Below are positions 34,207-45,718 of a stretch of DNA of 64,000 nt, one piece after another. Under the pieces are notes generated by a model, which was not told where the DNA came from, ran no database searches, and saw only the letters and a list, made by a program, of their open reading frames with translations. The number at the start of each line of letters is the position of its first letter. The first letter of the stretch is position 1. Location: NCBI GenBank assembly GCA_945643635.1, contig CALZFC010000005.1, positions 11,803,501-11,867,500 of the forward strand. Direction: 5' to 3'. The stretch comes from Allodiplogaster sudhausi (Eukaryota; Nematoda; Chromadorea; Rhabditida; Diplogasteridae). Position numbers and translations under genes: made by a program.

Positions 34207-35528
34207 ACTTTTTCCTTTATCTCGCTCTCTCCCTCTCTTGCTCTTTCTCTCGCTCTCTCTTAATCTCTTTCTCTTACTCTCTCTCTCTCTCTTTCTCCAT
34301 TTTCAGCCCACTCTGTCTATTTTTCGCTCTCTCCTCTCCCGTTCTCTCCTTCACTCTCGTTTCTTCTCTCTCGTTCTCTCTCTCTCTCTCTCTCCTTCTC
34401 TCTCTCCATCTCCCCCCCCCTCGCGCTCCCTCTCATCGCCTCACATGGAGCGGCTCTCAAAACGGCTCTCAAAACACTTTTCTCTTCCGCCCCCTCTCCC
34501 TCGCGGGCTAAGCACCCCCCCCCCTCCCCCCCATCATGTTCTCGCCATTTTCGCCCCTTGCTCGTGCACGTTTTAGTGGCCTGTTTGTCCGTTCAGCCGC
34601 CCTACGGCAAAAGAGATCTCGTATATCCGTGCTGAGATAGAGGGAGAAAGATGATGAGAGAGAGAGAGTGGAGAAAGAGTGAGTGAGAGAGGGAATGAGT
34701 GAGTGAGAACAGAGACAGAGAGAGAGAGAGTGAGAAAGAGAAGAGAGTGAGAGTGAGAGAGAGCGAGAGAGATAGAGAGAGATATTTTCATGAGCAAGCT
34801 CAAGCAATATTCCAGAAGGCCTCCACCCTCCATGTCATACATACATACATCTGTTTCTGGTTCGTACAGAAATGATAAATGTATGCACATCTGTACATAT
34901 ACATAGGTTATATTCTGTGTGTTCCGCCTTTTTTACATGATAACGCTTACATTTTAGTCAACATTTTCTACTGTCAAGTCTTCGGCGTTCTCTAGATCGT
35001 TCACTCTGATTGAGTACACAAACATACATTTGTAAATGTAAATGTACATGGCGTATGGTTGGATCTTCATTAGACAGTGGATTTCTTCACAGATGTGCAC
35101 CCATTCCTATTCATATTTACATATAAATGTATGTAGGTGCTAGAGGCAACTTTTTCACACATTAATAACAACTTTAGCATCTTTCTTCTTGCTTTTCCTC
35201 GGTTTTTGCTGCTATAAGAAGTGTGTGCGAATTTTCGCACTTTTGCACACTTAAATTCTCACATTCTTGCACAAATGCACAGAAATACACAAACACACAA
35301 AAGCATGAATATATAAAGAAAAAAGAAACACTCACACGTGTTCGCCCTCTCTTTCTCTCTCTCTCGCTCTCTCTCTCTCTATCGCTCTCTCTCTCTTTCT
35401 CTCTCTTTCTCTCTCTTCGTTTTCTCCCTGCATTTTGCCGCTGCCTTAAGGCAACACAAGCAGATTCGAGCGAGAGCTTTTGGGGGAAGAGATAAGGAGG
35501 GGGAGAGAGCACATGAGAGAGAAAGAGA

Positions 35529-35562
<34 letters not shown>

Positions 35563-35761
35563 AAGAGAGAGAGAGAGAAAGAGAGTGAGAGAGAAAGGGA
35601 GAGAGAGAGAAATAGCGAGAGGGATGCACTTTAAAGAAGAACGTGTGCAGACTCCTTGGGGGAGTGAGGGGCGATTGAGAGGAGAGAGAGAACAGGGAAA
35701 GAGGAAATGGATGAGGAAGTGAGAAATAGAGAGAGAGAGAAAGAGAAAGAGAGAGATAGAG

Positions 35762-35800
<39 letters not shown>

Positions 35801-35886
35801 AAAGGGCAGCGAGGAATAGAAAAGCTCAAACGGAAAAGCATCCGCGCTTGCTGGTGTCTGAAATTGGCTCATGGAGCGGCACTCAT

Positions 35887-35924
<38 letters not shown>

Positions 35925-36142
35925 TCTCTTTATCTCTCTCCATCTCTCTCTCTTTCCCTTTCTCTCTTTCTATTTTTTCTCTTTCAGTTTCTCTTTTTCT
36001 CTCTTCTACTTTTTCCTTCCTCTCACTCTCTTCTTTATTTCTCTCCTTCTCTCTTTTCTTTACTATCTCACCCCTCTCTCCGTTTCTCTGTACTTCTCAC
36101 TCCCTTCTCTCCCTCTCTGACTATCACCTCCCTTCATTTCGT

Positions 36143-36184
<42 letters not shown>

Positions 36185-36260
36185 ACCCCGACAGCGCTCC
36201 TCAACAAAGAGAGCAGAAATCGACAGTGAAATAGAAATGAAATTACCACTAAACGAGCGT
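33600..36260. repeat. Dense CT/GA microsatellite region
   Basis: Alternating (CT)n and (GA)n tracts at about 33625-33660, 34140-34420, 34645-34790, 35340-35420, 35505-35800, 35885-36120 and 36145-36182. Adjacent CT and GA blocks are complementary and could pair as long hairpins. C runs lie near 34410 and 34515-34530. No gene was recognised. Confidence 0.85.
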
Positions 36261-36743
36261 GAGTAGCGGACTGCCATTTTATGTGCATACTTTTTTTAAA
36301 TATCTATTTTAAATACATAAATAAATATACATATTTGTCTTTTTCATGCCTGGCAAGAAATGTTTCTCAACTCCATAGAATCTGTGCGTTGCCGCAATAG
36401 TTTGTTCATGTTCATGCTAAAAATGTGCCGTGCTTTCCAAATGTGGTTTTTAACGAAATCAATCCGAGCATCTCCCGCTGCTCTTGTTTCGCAAGTTTAT
36501 TTCTATCACTATCCTCCTCTATCGTCTTCTTTTTCCCTCTATCTCCCTCTTTCTGTCTCTCTTTCTCTCTCACTTTCTCGCTCCTACGGTACCTCTCTCT
36601 CTCTCTCTCTGTCAGATCCACTAGCACTCCCCAATGCCTGCGATTTTCACAGAATTCACCTCCAGGTGCTACTTCTGCGCAACTCTCAGAATGTCGCCTT
36701 CTTTCTGCCTCGCTCCACTTCCTTCTGACTGTCGTACGTGATA

Positions 36744-38869
36744 GCGATGCGTTGATTCGGATTCGTCGCCGTCGTTCTGCCTACACAAATCACGGCCCTG
36801 CACCATCTTCTATTCTACGGCCCTGTATTCCTTCTTCTCCTACTTTACGGCCCACTTGCCGCGGGCGAGCAATGCACGATGGAGGCCGACATGGACGGCC
36901 TACGCTCCATCTTCACCGTCGTCTGTCTGCAGGTAGGCATCGCAACTGGCGGAAAATGTGAAAATTAAGTAATATTCGTCATGAAAAATAATTTTGGTCA
37001 AAAATTTAACGCATATAAGAAATGAGAAAATAAATACTATTTAATGCTGTCAAGAATCAATAAATATTCTAATAAAATAAAGAAATATTCCCATATGATT
37101 CGATTTAATTAATAATGTAAAACAAAATAGCCTAACCACATGAAAATAACTATGATCTATACAAACTTTTATTAAAGGAGCATCAACCGTAATCTATTTC
37201 AATATTTTCCTGGCCATTGTATCCCGTCTGTCTCTAAATCAGTTGTGCTCTCTCGCGCTAGTGCTAGGCAAAAAGGCGCGAATTCAAAAAGCAAAATGGC
37301 GCGAATTCAAACGCAAAAAGGCGCGAATTCAAAAGGCAAAATGGCGCGAATTCAAAGGCAAAAAGGCGCGAATTCAAACGTGAGTTTTTCTCGAGCACCT
37401 TTAAAGGAGGCCGGCTGGATCGGCGCGCCGCTCATCGTGACGACGAACGTGCTCGTCAACGTGCTCCTTCAGGACGACCGCAATCAAGGTGGCATTTTTT
37501 AAAATTATTTTTTATTCTTTATTATGTTTTTCTTAATTTAAAAAATAAATAAGTTTTCTTTAAATAATTAATTCAATGAATACTTCCCTAAATGAAACTG
37601 CGCATGTCTTCTTCTTCTTCTTCTTCTTCTTCTTCTTCTTCTTCTTCTTCTTCTTCTTCTTCTTCTTCTTCTTCTTCTTCTTCTTCTTCTTCTTCTTCTT
37701 CTTCTTCTTCTTCTTCTTCTTCTTCTTCTTCTTCTTCTTCTTCTTCTTCTTCTTCTTCTTCTTCTTCTTCTTCTTCTTCTTCTTCTTCTTCTTCTTCTTC
37801 TTCTTCTTCTTCTTCTTCTTCTTCTTCTTCTTCTTCTTCTTCTTCTTCTTCTTCTTCTTCTTCTTCTTCTTCTTCTTCTTCTTCTTCTTCTTCTTCTTCT
37901 TCTTCTTCTTCTTCTTCTTCTTCTTCTTCTTCTTCTTCTTCTTCTTCTTCTTCTTCTTCTTCTTCTTCTTCTTCTTCTTCTTCTTCTTCTTCTTCTTCTT
38001 CTTCTTCTTCTTCTTCTTCTTCTTCTTCTTCTTCTTCTTCTTCTTCTTCTTCTTCTTCTTCTTCTTCTTCTTCTTCTTCTTCTGATTTGCTGTCTACTGA
38101 TTAATATGCATTCTTAACTTTTTCTATCTTGTTGGATAATCATGCATATATATATATACCGTATTTTCTCTATTAGTGCCCCCGGGGGCACTATTTTTCA
38201 ATCCACTTGCGAGAGGGGGGCACTATTAGAGGGGGGGGGGGTTCTATTAGAGGGAGGGTACTATTTTTCAATGTGATTGGCTAAAAGTTTGTAAAGAACA
38301 ATTTATTCCTAACAAAAGAGATTTGTAGCTCTTCTTCAATTGAATCATCACCGGAAGATCCATTTTACTGTAAATTTTGAATGAATTTGCAATTAATTCA
38401 TTGGGAAGAGCATCCAGAATCCATTCGACGTACATCTCGAGCCGAGGTATTAGACTATTAGGGGGGCACTATTGGAGGGGGGGGGGAGTACTATTTTTCA
38501 ATACCCTCGCGAGAGGGGGGTACTATTTGAGGGGGGGGGGGTTCTAATAGAGGGAGGGTCACTAATAGAGAAAATACGGTATGTAGTATTGAATATTATA
38601 CATGTCAAAAAATTATGTTTAAAACACTTAAAACCAAATTGTGAGATAATACAATAAATAAGTAAAAATAAATGAATAAGTCGATACAGAAGAAGCGCTC
38701 TACTTCATTATTGATTGATTAAATAGATAAATAAGTAATAAAAGCCTTCTTGCACAGTTTCGCTGTACATTGTATGCTTCTCAAATACCACTTCTACATT
38801 GCAATCTACGGCCTCTTCGAGTGCTCGGCCGCACTCGTCTCGACCGAGATCGTCTACCGTAGCTGGCGG
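36744..38869 (+). CDS. Possible multi-pass membrane protein, partial exons
   Basis: Three plus-strand segments look like exons by hydrophobicity and splice sites. About 36744-36932 has a hydrophobic run (LLFYGPVFLLLLLYGPLAAG) then FTVVCLQ and a CAG/gtaggc donor. 37407-37488 reads WIGAPLIVTTNVLVNVLL to an AAG/gtggca donor. 38758-38869 reads KYHFYIAIYGLFECSAALVS and ends CGG/gtacgg. The first two join in phase; the third in its hydrophobic frame does not, and no start codon is found. A 159-unit TTC tract and a MITE lie in the intron between segments 2 and 3. I do not recognise the family, and the gene may be broken or wrongly joined here. Confidence 0.3.
37268..37380 (+). repeat. About 22-bp minisatellite
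   Basis: Five units of GGCGCGAATTCAAA followed by 6-9 variable bases (GGCAAAAA, AGCAAAAT and similar) end just before the putative exon at 37407. Confidence 0.85.
37607..38083 (+). repeat. Uninterrupted (TTC)159 / (GAA)159 triplet tract
   Basis: 477 bases of perfect TTC repeat with no interruption, giving open frames of pure Phe, Ser or Leu that are not genes. GAA-TTC tracts of this length form triplex (H-DNA) structures and are length-unstable in other genomes. It lies in a presumed intron of the membrane-protein fragment. Confidence 0.97.
38159..38579. mobile_element. G-run-rich MITE with TA target site
   Basis: A 421-base element with ends CCGTATTTTCTCTATTAGTG and its complement, each next to TA. 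Just inside each end are repeated motifs of the type GGGCACTATTAGAGGGGG, with runs of up to about 12 G on the plus strand near both ends. No coding capacity; mobilised presumably by a TA-targeting transposase encoded elsewhere. Confidence 0.8.
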
Positions 38870-39186
38870 GTACGGTAGATTTTTTTTATGACACTAACAA
38901 ATTGATATTTTTTATAACATGAATTTTTTACTTTTTTTAAATATTACGAAATGACTAGGCATATTTTATTACCTGAAATGTAGATAGCTCTTCTTATATT
39001 ATGAAGTGAATTACAGAAAACACGCGAGATGATATAACGCTATGGTATAAACCCTCACAATAGTATGCCAAATGGTAAACAATGGTTTATGTACATACAT
39101 AAATCTTTAATCGATGAAACCAGCGTAACATTTTTTTCTTAAATAAATAAGTACATATATACTAATTTTCATGTCATTTCTTACCT

Positions 39187-39232
<46 letters not shown>

Positions 39233-40645
39233 CATCAGGTAATTCGTCGTGCTCATCACGTCAGCATAGGCTCCGCCAACCCGTCCACCACCAACTCCAC
39301 TTCAATGCATCGTGTGCGCCTGTTACGGGCAACGCCCTCAACGGCCGATCGGCCGCCTTCCATACAGAGTGCTGCGTCCATGCCTGGCTAGGCCTCGTGA
39401 TTTTGCCATTGCATCCGTTCTCAACCAAGGCTCCGCCCATCCGTCTACCGCATAGGCATCGCAAATCTACATAGTACATGCATTTATTATTAATTTAGAC
39501 GCAACATTGTCGAAGGAAGAATTTAAAAAAAGTGGAGAATTACTTTGTTAGTTTTCCATCGTTATCCAGTCGAGTTCTGATGCACTTAATTGATCCCCGG
39601 AAACATTACTTACGTAACTTTATTATTAAATCTGCAACTCCTAACTATTGATCCGTTCCCAAAAACAACCAAATAGTACCACATTTCTCTCACTTTGCAG
39701 AAACACATGCTATGGGCACAAATTTGTCATGGGCGGGTTGCTATGAGCCTTTCGGCTTTCCCCTTCCTCTATTCCTCTGTTGCTTCTTTTCTCTTATCAC
39801 CATCTCAACATTTTTTTTAAATAAGCAATTTATTCTCGTAAGAATTTCCTATGAACTGTTTGTCTCAAGAATGTTTGTCTACTTTTCTTGATCTCTAATT
39901 GTGTGCTTGCTTTGTCAGTCTACTTGATGTGAAAAAAACTAAGAGGTATTGAATGAACGATTAAAGAAAATTGAATGTTAAATACTGTCGGTGAAATAAT
40001 TTAGTTTGAACACATACAACTAGTTGTTGCAACTTGCAGCAGAAAGTTCAACTGAAATTGTGCTCCGTTCCTTTTTCGCTCAGTTTTATTTATAATTTTT
40101 ATCCCAATTTAGATAAACGATCGAGAAAAATTAGAGAAAATTAGGATACCACGAATACCACCATTCTATTGGAAAAATGAAAGGTGAAGTTTCGTTTTTA
40201 AAAAAAAAAAGAGAGCGGGCCTAAAACGCTTCCGCTTGCGTGTAACAACGGAGGAAGAAATGACGTTTTCAGGGCCTTTTATTGCAATGAATCGGTAGGT
40301 GATTCTTCTCAAGTACATGGCGAGTACAAATGCTGCGAAATGGCTAAAATAATTTAAATTATATATTTTCTCCAATTTTGACGAGATTTCTGATAGTTTT
40401 TTTTGCGAGCAAAACAAAACGATTTCAGAAAACACTTTAAAAGAGCAGCTTCCAATTTTTATAAAAGGAGAATTCAGAAGCAAACTACCATTCACTTCTT
40501 CACCGGATACCGCGAGAGGTCGGGGCAATTAGCGGCATTGCTTTTCTGTTTAATTGTCAGATCGAATTTAGCCAAAATATTAGTTCCAGATGGGTTAATT
40601 AAAAAAAAATATCCAAATGCAGTGTAAAATTACTTTTTTTTTCAG
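38870..40645. other. No confident gene
   Basis: A (CT)n tract at about 39190-39230 runs into a CATCAG acceptor-like site, after which about 72 codons are open to 39470. The three frames there give no recognisable protein. The remainder is AT-rich. Confidence 0.35.
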
Positions 40646-41319
40646 ATTTGGAAGGAAGTGCAGCCTCGGATGCGAATCGCTTGCGCCTGCGAAGTGGAGG
40701 AAGCAAAGGAGAAGAAGGAAATGAAGAAAGAGGAAGAAAAGAAGATGGAGAAGAAGGAGGAAGGAAAGAAGATGGAGAAGAAAGAAGAAGGAAAGAAAGA
40801 GAATGAAGAGAAGGAAGGGAAGAAGGAGGAAGAAAAGAAAGTGGAGAAGGAAGAAGAAAAGAAAGAGAAGAAGAAAGTGGAAGAAAGGAGGAAGTGAAGA
40901 AAGAGGAAGAAAATGAAGAGAAGAAAGAGGAAGAAAAGAAAGAGGAGAAGAAAGGGGAAGAAAAGAGAGAGGAGAAGAAAGAGGAGAGAAGAAAGAGGAC
41001 TAAAAGAAGGAGTCCGAGCCGGCAATGGAGCAGCAGGAAGAAAAGAAGGTTCATATGAATGCTCTTTTCATATTGGTGCTTTTCAAACAAAGAAAACGCG
41101 AGAACACTAAATTTAGGATGCTGCCGATGGGGATAAGAAGGAAGAGGCTATGAAGTGAGGAGAAAAGGAGGAGAAGAAGGTTTTGGTCGCATATGATTTG
41201 ATTTCTGAAATTTGTCTAGAACATTTTAGAAAAAAAGAGTATCCAACATCATAATTTAGGAAGATGAGGCGATTGCTGCGAATACGGAGAAGCAACACGA
41301 GAAGAAGGAAGACTCCTAG
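40646..41319 (+). CDS. Lys/Glu-rich low-complexity protein, partial
   Basis: After a T-rich TTTTTTTTCAG acceptor at 40645, a plus-strand segment encodes alternating Lys and Glu (KEEEKKMEKKEEGKK type) to about 40895. Further small exons are plausible at about 41119-41154 (DAADGDKKEEAM before a GTGAGG donor) and 41262-41319 (EDEAIAANTEKQHEKKED and a stop at 41317-41319). The 5' exons are not found. Such sequence would form a charged single helix or disordered region. The purine-rich bias means it could instead be a non-coding GA-type repeat. Confidence 0.3.
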
Positions 41320-43930
41320 ACAGCCGCCCTCTGATTCCCACCACTGCACATCATGCCCCGCGAACCTTTCTTCGCGCACTCAACTACAACCTCGCCTTAA
41401 GCCCAGCTCACATAAAGCATTTAGAGAAAGAAGTCTTTTTTGGATGCATTAAAAGTAATTTGGCAACATGTGCTTTTCCTCATTTTTTTGCTTGCTTTTT
41501 CTTTTAGGAAGTGTGACTATCCAATTAGCATTGATTTAAAGTAAAATAACCCCCTTTCTCTACCCATCAAGCTAGAGTGGACCTCAATATTATCTTAATA
41601 TTAGTGCACTATTCTCAAATTTTCTGTGAAAGTGAGGTTCATTTTTTTTAGTTTCATCTGCACTGAACGCTTAAATCGAACATCGTCGACAAGTCAACGT
41701 TACTTTGACCAGATTGAATGCGCGGTCTCACACATAAAAAAAGTAACTAAACTGCATTTGTCTTTGACACGCCTATAAATTAATGCTACCTAACATATGA
41801 ACCGTTCAGATCCCATTTTCTTTCTTTTTTTGATTCCGAGAACTAATGAACACATGCTTCAAAAGCGAGAAAGCATATGGAGAACAGAGAATAAAAGCAT
41901 TCCAAAGATGGCAACGAAAGGGAAGCGGGCTACATCAGGAGACCACTCCATCAATCCTCCAACAGCAATGTTGTCTTGAGCGACTCGAATTGAATGCAAG
42001 GAAAATGGAAATGGTTGAAAGAAATAAAAGAAGAGAATGAAATTGAGAGGACTCAAAACATTTCCCTGTCCCTAATGGGCATGTGTGCTCACGTTTAAAG
42101 AGTGTAAGTGATTCATGAATATTGCAGAAAAGAAAAAAAAGTTTCTTCTTTTGTTAGTCATTAGCTTCGCTTGTGTTAAAACTGTTTGTTCATATTTTAC
42201 AAATGTTAAAACTGTTAATTCATATATCGGGCCAATGTGCTCGTGGAATGCCCGGGGATCTATCACATGGAAAAGGGCGATCGGTTGACACCGGCGATTT
42301 CGTCAAAGTGGCCGGCGAAGATAAGGCCGAACGAAGTGAATATAAATATATATATAAATAAATATATATATATATATATTTGTGCTATTTGATTATGGCA
42401 AAGTTGCCCAAAATAATCATCATAATATAGCGAAATCTTCCCATACAAAAAAGTGCTTTGTTTTGCAACGAGCCAAATTAAACTCCTCCTTCCTCTACTT
42501 CTTCTTTCCAGATTAAATGCTTCGTTATATCATTGCTATTATTTACGTCACGATAAGTAAGTAAATAAGTTAAAAGTATTAGCAAACTGCGATCGTTTGC
42601 GGGGACTCTTGGAAGATGTGGCGAGAACAAATCCTTTTGGAGTCGGTCATTGGACGAACTATTATTGTCTGTAGAAGTATTCAACATTCAGACAAATGTG
42701 GTCTGCAGTTGCTAAAGGAAAAACAATACGTGCCTTTTGTGAGGCATCGTAAATAGTGTCTTCGGCTGCCGCATTCGAGAAGCAAATTCTGGAAATTCCG
42801 TATGTGAAGAAATCGTGAGGAGTTGTGAACATCTGCTCAACCGAAAGGAACACTTAACATCCATTTGAAAGAGCTTATAATGGGACATACAAAATATTCA
42901 TATGTAGGTAGATTTTAACAAATCTGTTGCAAGGGAGACAAAAGGTACCCGTTTTGAGGGTCCAGTTTGCGCTTCATTATTGTTATATTTACTGAAACAA
43001 ATATTGGCGGCCTTAATGTACCACCATTTTCGAGAATTCAGGCACACTAAAAGAGAGTAATAACGTCAAGAATTTATTCAAAGAATATAATAATTGCACT
43101 TTGTTGGCTGAAATTAATTGGGGATTCGGTGGTCTTATTCCAGATTGCAGGCAGTTGTCTTCTTTCAATCTCACATGATAAAGCTCTCCGTCCGCCTCTC
43201 CTCTTCTCGCACATTCCATTCCTTTTTTTCCAAAGCATAGGCATCTCTCGTGTCTCCGTCCATAAAAGCTCCGGAATCGCGCCAACTCCCTCGAGCTCCA
43301 GAGGAAATGAGAGCTACTTCTTATTTCATTCATGGAGGTCTTGGCGATCTGGGCATCCAAATTTTCTTCTTTCTACTTCAAACGAACAAACAAACATCAG
43401 CTTTACGGGTATTTTCATTCAAATTCTTGAAAACCTTTTCGCAATAAGAATAGGCAACATTATTATACTCGCATCCAACTAGATGTTGCTTTGCTAAGGC
43501 AACAATGGAATGTAGCAACACAAGTGGAGAGAAATCAAAGTTTATCAAGAGGCTGGGATCATACCTTATAGGGCTGATTATGAGAGATGGTGTAATTTCA
43601 TGAGGGCATTGTTAATAGTGTAGGAATAGCAGATATGACAATGTACTGAGGTGATATATCTCCATCGGCATGACACATCCCTTAATGGCTACATTTATGC
43701 AGCAGGCAGACTCAACAGTAATGGTATGGTTTTTTTTTACACCGTCCAGCCTTACATCAATCGTTTACTTCAATCAAACGCGTTCTGTGCTAAAATGTTT
43801 CGTGGTTTTTCGAAGTTTTATCATTCGTGGTAAGAGAAAATAACTGATTCTTTTAGCTTTCTCTTCTTCAAAACTCTCCATGTTTACTTGTTCTACCTGC
43901 GGCGGAAACAAAGGGGTAAAAAACATATTT
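41320..43930. other. Gene-free stretch
   Basis: No recognised exon or element. A TA-rich microsatellite lies at about 42340-42380. Confidence 0.4.
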
Positions 43931-43931
43931 A

Positions 43932-45718
43932 TCAGTGGTTGGTTGCAATGAAATAGAGGAAAAGAAAGTAGAGCGCAGCAATGAAGCAGATGAGAAGAAG
44001 CCAAGGAATGAAGCAGGACCAATCGATGCTGAATAAAAGAAAGAACTAAATGAAAGGTGATAAATATTCTAGCTTAAAGATATACTATCTCTTGGCCATG
44101 TGTCTGGTGTAACAAAACCCGAATCCTATTGTATACCTGGGGATCGGCTGGGTGCGGCAGTAGGGGAAGTGGTCGTATAAGCTGTGGTCGTAGTGGTGGG
44201 CGCAATTTTCTTTCATTACTTTCTGAGCAATAGTAACGCGAAAACTGGCGGGTAGAGAATTGGTTACGGTAGTTCGTAGCCGCCCTCCTTTTTCACATGC
44301 TCTCTCGACCGAGCGACAGGCAACTTTTTGAGCGCGCGCATTCAAAGTGGTTCTCTAGCGCTACTGTATAATTGTTCGTCGGATACTTCCTTTAAAAAAT
44401 CACCTTTGAAGCGATTATCGCGTGCTTGAAGCCACCTGGGCAGATCGGGATTCCATTCCACTTACAGTAGTCCTTTTTATCATAAATGTAGGGAACGCTC
44501 TTGTATTCGCATCCCTTGATGGTGTGTAATAGGCAGGCCCATTCTAGAACCCCTTTTGCCCATTCATTCCCATATGTAGTGTTATTAATTGTATAGTGTC
44601 CCATTGTTGTTTAGTGGTTCTTATTTGTTAGTGCATTTATGTCTTTCATTATGCCACGTAGGCATTAGTCATTGTTGGTCTAGCAAGGCTTTTCCCTGAT
44701 CAGTGTTGCATTCCTCCCGCATAGTGAGCGGTTGAGTCTCAGTTGTCTCCCGCATAGTGAGCGGTTGAGTGTCTTTCGTCGCGTGTGTCGCTGAAGTTCC
44801 AGAAGATAAACCTCTGAAAACCCTCTCCCTCCCTCGTCTTCTACATCGTATCGCAGAGAAGTGAACTACAATAGCAACGTCTTGCTATTACAGGTGACGT
44901 CATAGCGGCAAGTGTTGAAGAGGGAAACTGTGGATAGGAAATAGTTGTAGGAGAGGAAGACACATGCAGTAGACAGATCCTATATTCTTATCAGTCGCCG
45001 CATACTCCACGACATTGTAAGCCAGCTGACGGACGTTGGCCGTGTCGCCTTTCTGCACTCGGTCCAGGCTCGCGCCAGAAACGTTTACTTTATCGAAACA
45101 CTGCCCATTCATGAACCTTAAAAGGGTTGGTTTAAATCTTTCGCTGTTTTTTTTTGCTCATAAAAGAACAACTTTCCCTCGAAATGTGCAATATTAGTAA
45201 TAATCTGCTGTAGCATGACAACAGTTTAACAGTTCTATTTCTCTCGCCCTAACTTTCTCTTCACACTTTCACCCTGGCAGAGGGATCGACGACCAGCGGG
45301 CGGAAATCGAAGAAGAATATTTTGTCTCCAACGGCGGCGAGTTCGATCAGCGATCTCATGACCCTCTCCGTGACGACAGTTTGGACGGCGCTCTGAGAGA
45401 GCACAGTGTCACGGCCATCGGAGACATCGATGAGAGGTCTTCGATCTCGGGAAAGATCATCGACAGGTCGTCGACCTGACAATGAGTGGTGGTGGAAAGC
45501 GAGGAGGAGGATGAAGATGTGAATGGAAATGGAGAGGTGAAGGAGGAGGTGGCGGAAGAAATGGACAAGGAAGAAGAAGACCGAGTGAGATTAGCTATTT
45601 TTAATTAAAACAAATTGTATCGTTTACAATTATTATTTCGAAACATTCGTACTCGAAGTGCACTTGAAGCATGGATATAAGTGTCACCAAGATCAGGAAC
45701 ACGAAGATGAGGACACTG
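43932..45718 (-). CDS. Unrecognised membrane protein, membrane segments at both ends
   Basis: Minus-strand segments that look like successive exons. 45653-45718 follows TTTTACAG and encodes VLIFVFLILVTLISMLQVHF, a membrane span. About 45278-45480 follows TTGTCAG and ends RSLIELAAVGDKIFFFDFRP... before a GTGAAA donor. About 44950-45115 encodes FMNGQCFDKVNVSGASLDRV and LAYNVVEYAATDKN. About 44395-44604 has NNTTYGNEW and several cysteines (ACLL, KGCEY, DYCKW, ICPG). 43932-44028 has a final span (WLLLICFIAALYFLFLYFI) and stop. This suggests an N-terminal and a C-terminal membrane helix around a cysteine-containing, glycosylated loop. The reading frame of the second segment is not certain and the 5' end is missing. 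No family recognised. Confidence 0.45.
44212..44395 (+). repeat. Dispersed repeat, second copy (see 14335-14515)
   Basis: Matches 14335-14515 in the same orientation. It lies directly downstream of a candidate exon of the membrane-protein gene and would be intronic. Confidence 0.75.

Noticed and set aside
37576..38104. Open frames of about 160 Phe or Ser codons
   Set aside because: They are translations of the perfect TTC repeat; all three frames are open only because the triplet has no stop.
40599..41090. Ser/Leu/Phe-rich minus-strand frame of 163 codons
   Set aside because: Antisense of the purine-rich Lys/Glu-coding segment; composition only.
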